5,770 bases of DNA from an uncultured Ruminococcus sp. (GTDB lineage: Bacteria; Bacillota; Clostridia; Oscillospirales; Acutalibacteraceae), in the NCBI GenBank assembly GCA_902803585.1, contig CADCQO010000277.1, positions 1 to 5,770 on the forward strand, given 5' to 3'. The position numbers were made by a program, and so were the translations under genes. Below the pieces are notes generated by a model. It saw only the letters and a list, made by a program, of their open reading frames with translations. It did not search any database and was not told the DNA's origin. Shown here piece after piece: positions 5,752 through 5,770 of the stretch; position 1 is the first letter of the stretch; the number at the start of each line of letters is the position of its first letter.

Positions 5752-5770
5752 GAAGTCGCTGAGAGATACG

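Noticed and set aside
5755..5770. CTGAGAGATACG resembles the CUGAGA core of a TPP (thiamin) riboswitch.
   Set aside because: A TPP riboswitch needs a conserved GGGGUGC segment 5' of CUGAGA. Here the -10 box lies only about 8 bases upstream, so the transcript cannot contain that segment, and the sequence ends too soon to judge further.

Overview
The window reads like a low-to-mid GC Firmicute, most likely a gut or rumen clostridium of the Ruminococcus/Oscillospiraceae type. This is inferred from three things: a transmembrane Ser/Thr kinase carrying a group-3 bacterial Ig-like domain plus BspA-type leucine-rich repeats, a 'PRYS'-type RpiR regulator paired with an HI0933/BaiN-like flavoprotein, and strong AGGAG-like ribosome binding sites with sigma-A type promoters. 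All five genes lie on the + strand. No CRISPR array, insertion sequence, tRNA or rRNA body is visible.

Layout. Bases 1-86 are a short leader with stops in all three forward frames and a good ribosome binding site. Bases 87-2366 encode a receptor-like protein kinase: cytoplasmic catalytic domain, one membrane helix, then an external Ig-like and LRR sensor region. After 15 bases comes a small nitroreductase-family flavoprotein (2382-2906), probably on the same transcript. Bases 2907-3084 are a T-rich intergenic region with at best a weak terminator, followed by a convincing promoter (TTGATT-17-TAAAAT). That promoter should drive a three-gene unit: an RpiR-family regulator (3085-3960), an HI0933/YhiN/BaiN-like FAD oxidoreductase (3957-5186, overlapping the regulator by 4 bases as GTGA), and a small DUF6483-like protein (5217-5591).

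Bases 5592-5770 are non-coding. They end in a very strong-looking promoter (TTGACA-17-TATTAT) preceded by four A-tracts repeating every ~10 bp, an arrangement typical of UP-element or curved-DNA promoters of stable RNA genes. The transcript would start about 15 bases before the window ends, so the gene it serves is outside the window.

How the genes relate: the first two form a possible signalling/redox pair. The next three form a tight operon in which the regulator probably controls itself and the flavoprotein. The most noteworthy items are the kinase's domain architecture, the non-canonical SIS ligand motif of the RpiR protein coupled to a flavoprotein, and the phased A-tract promoter with an 11-bp direct repeat at the 3' end. 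I see no clear evidence of a wholly new multi-gene system.
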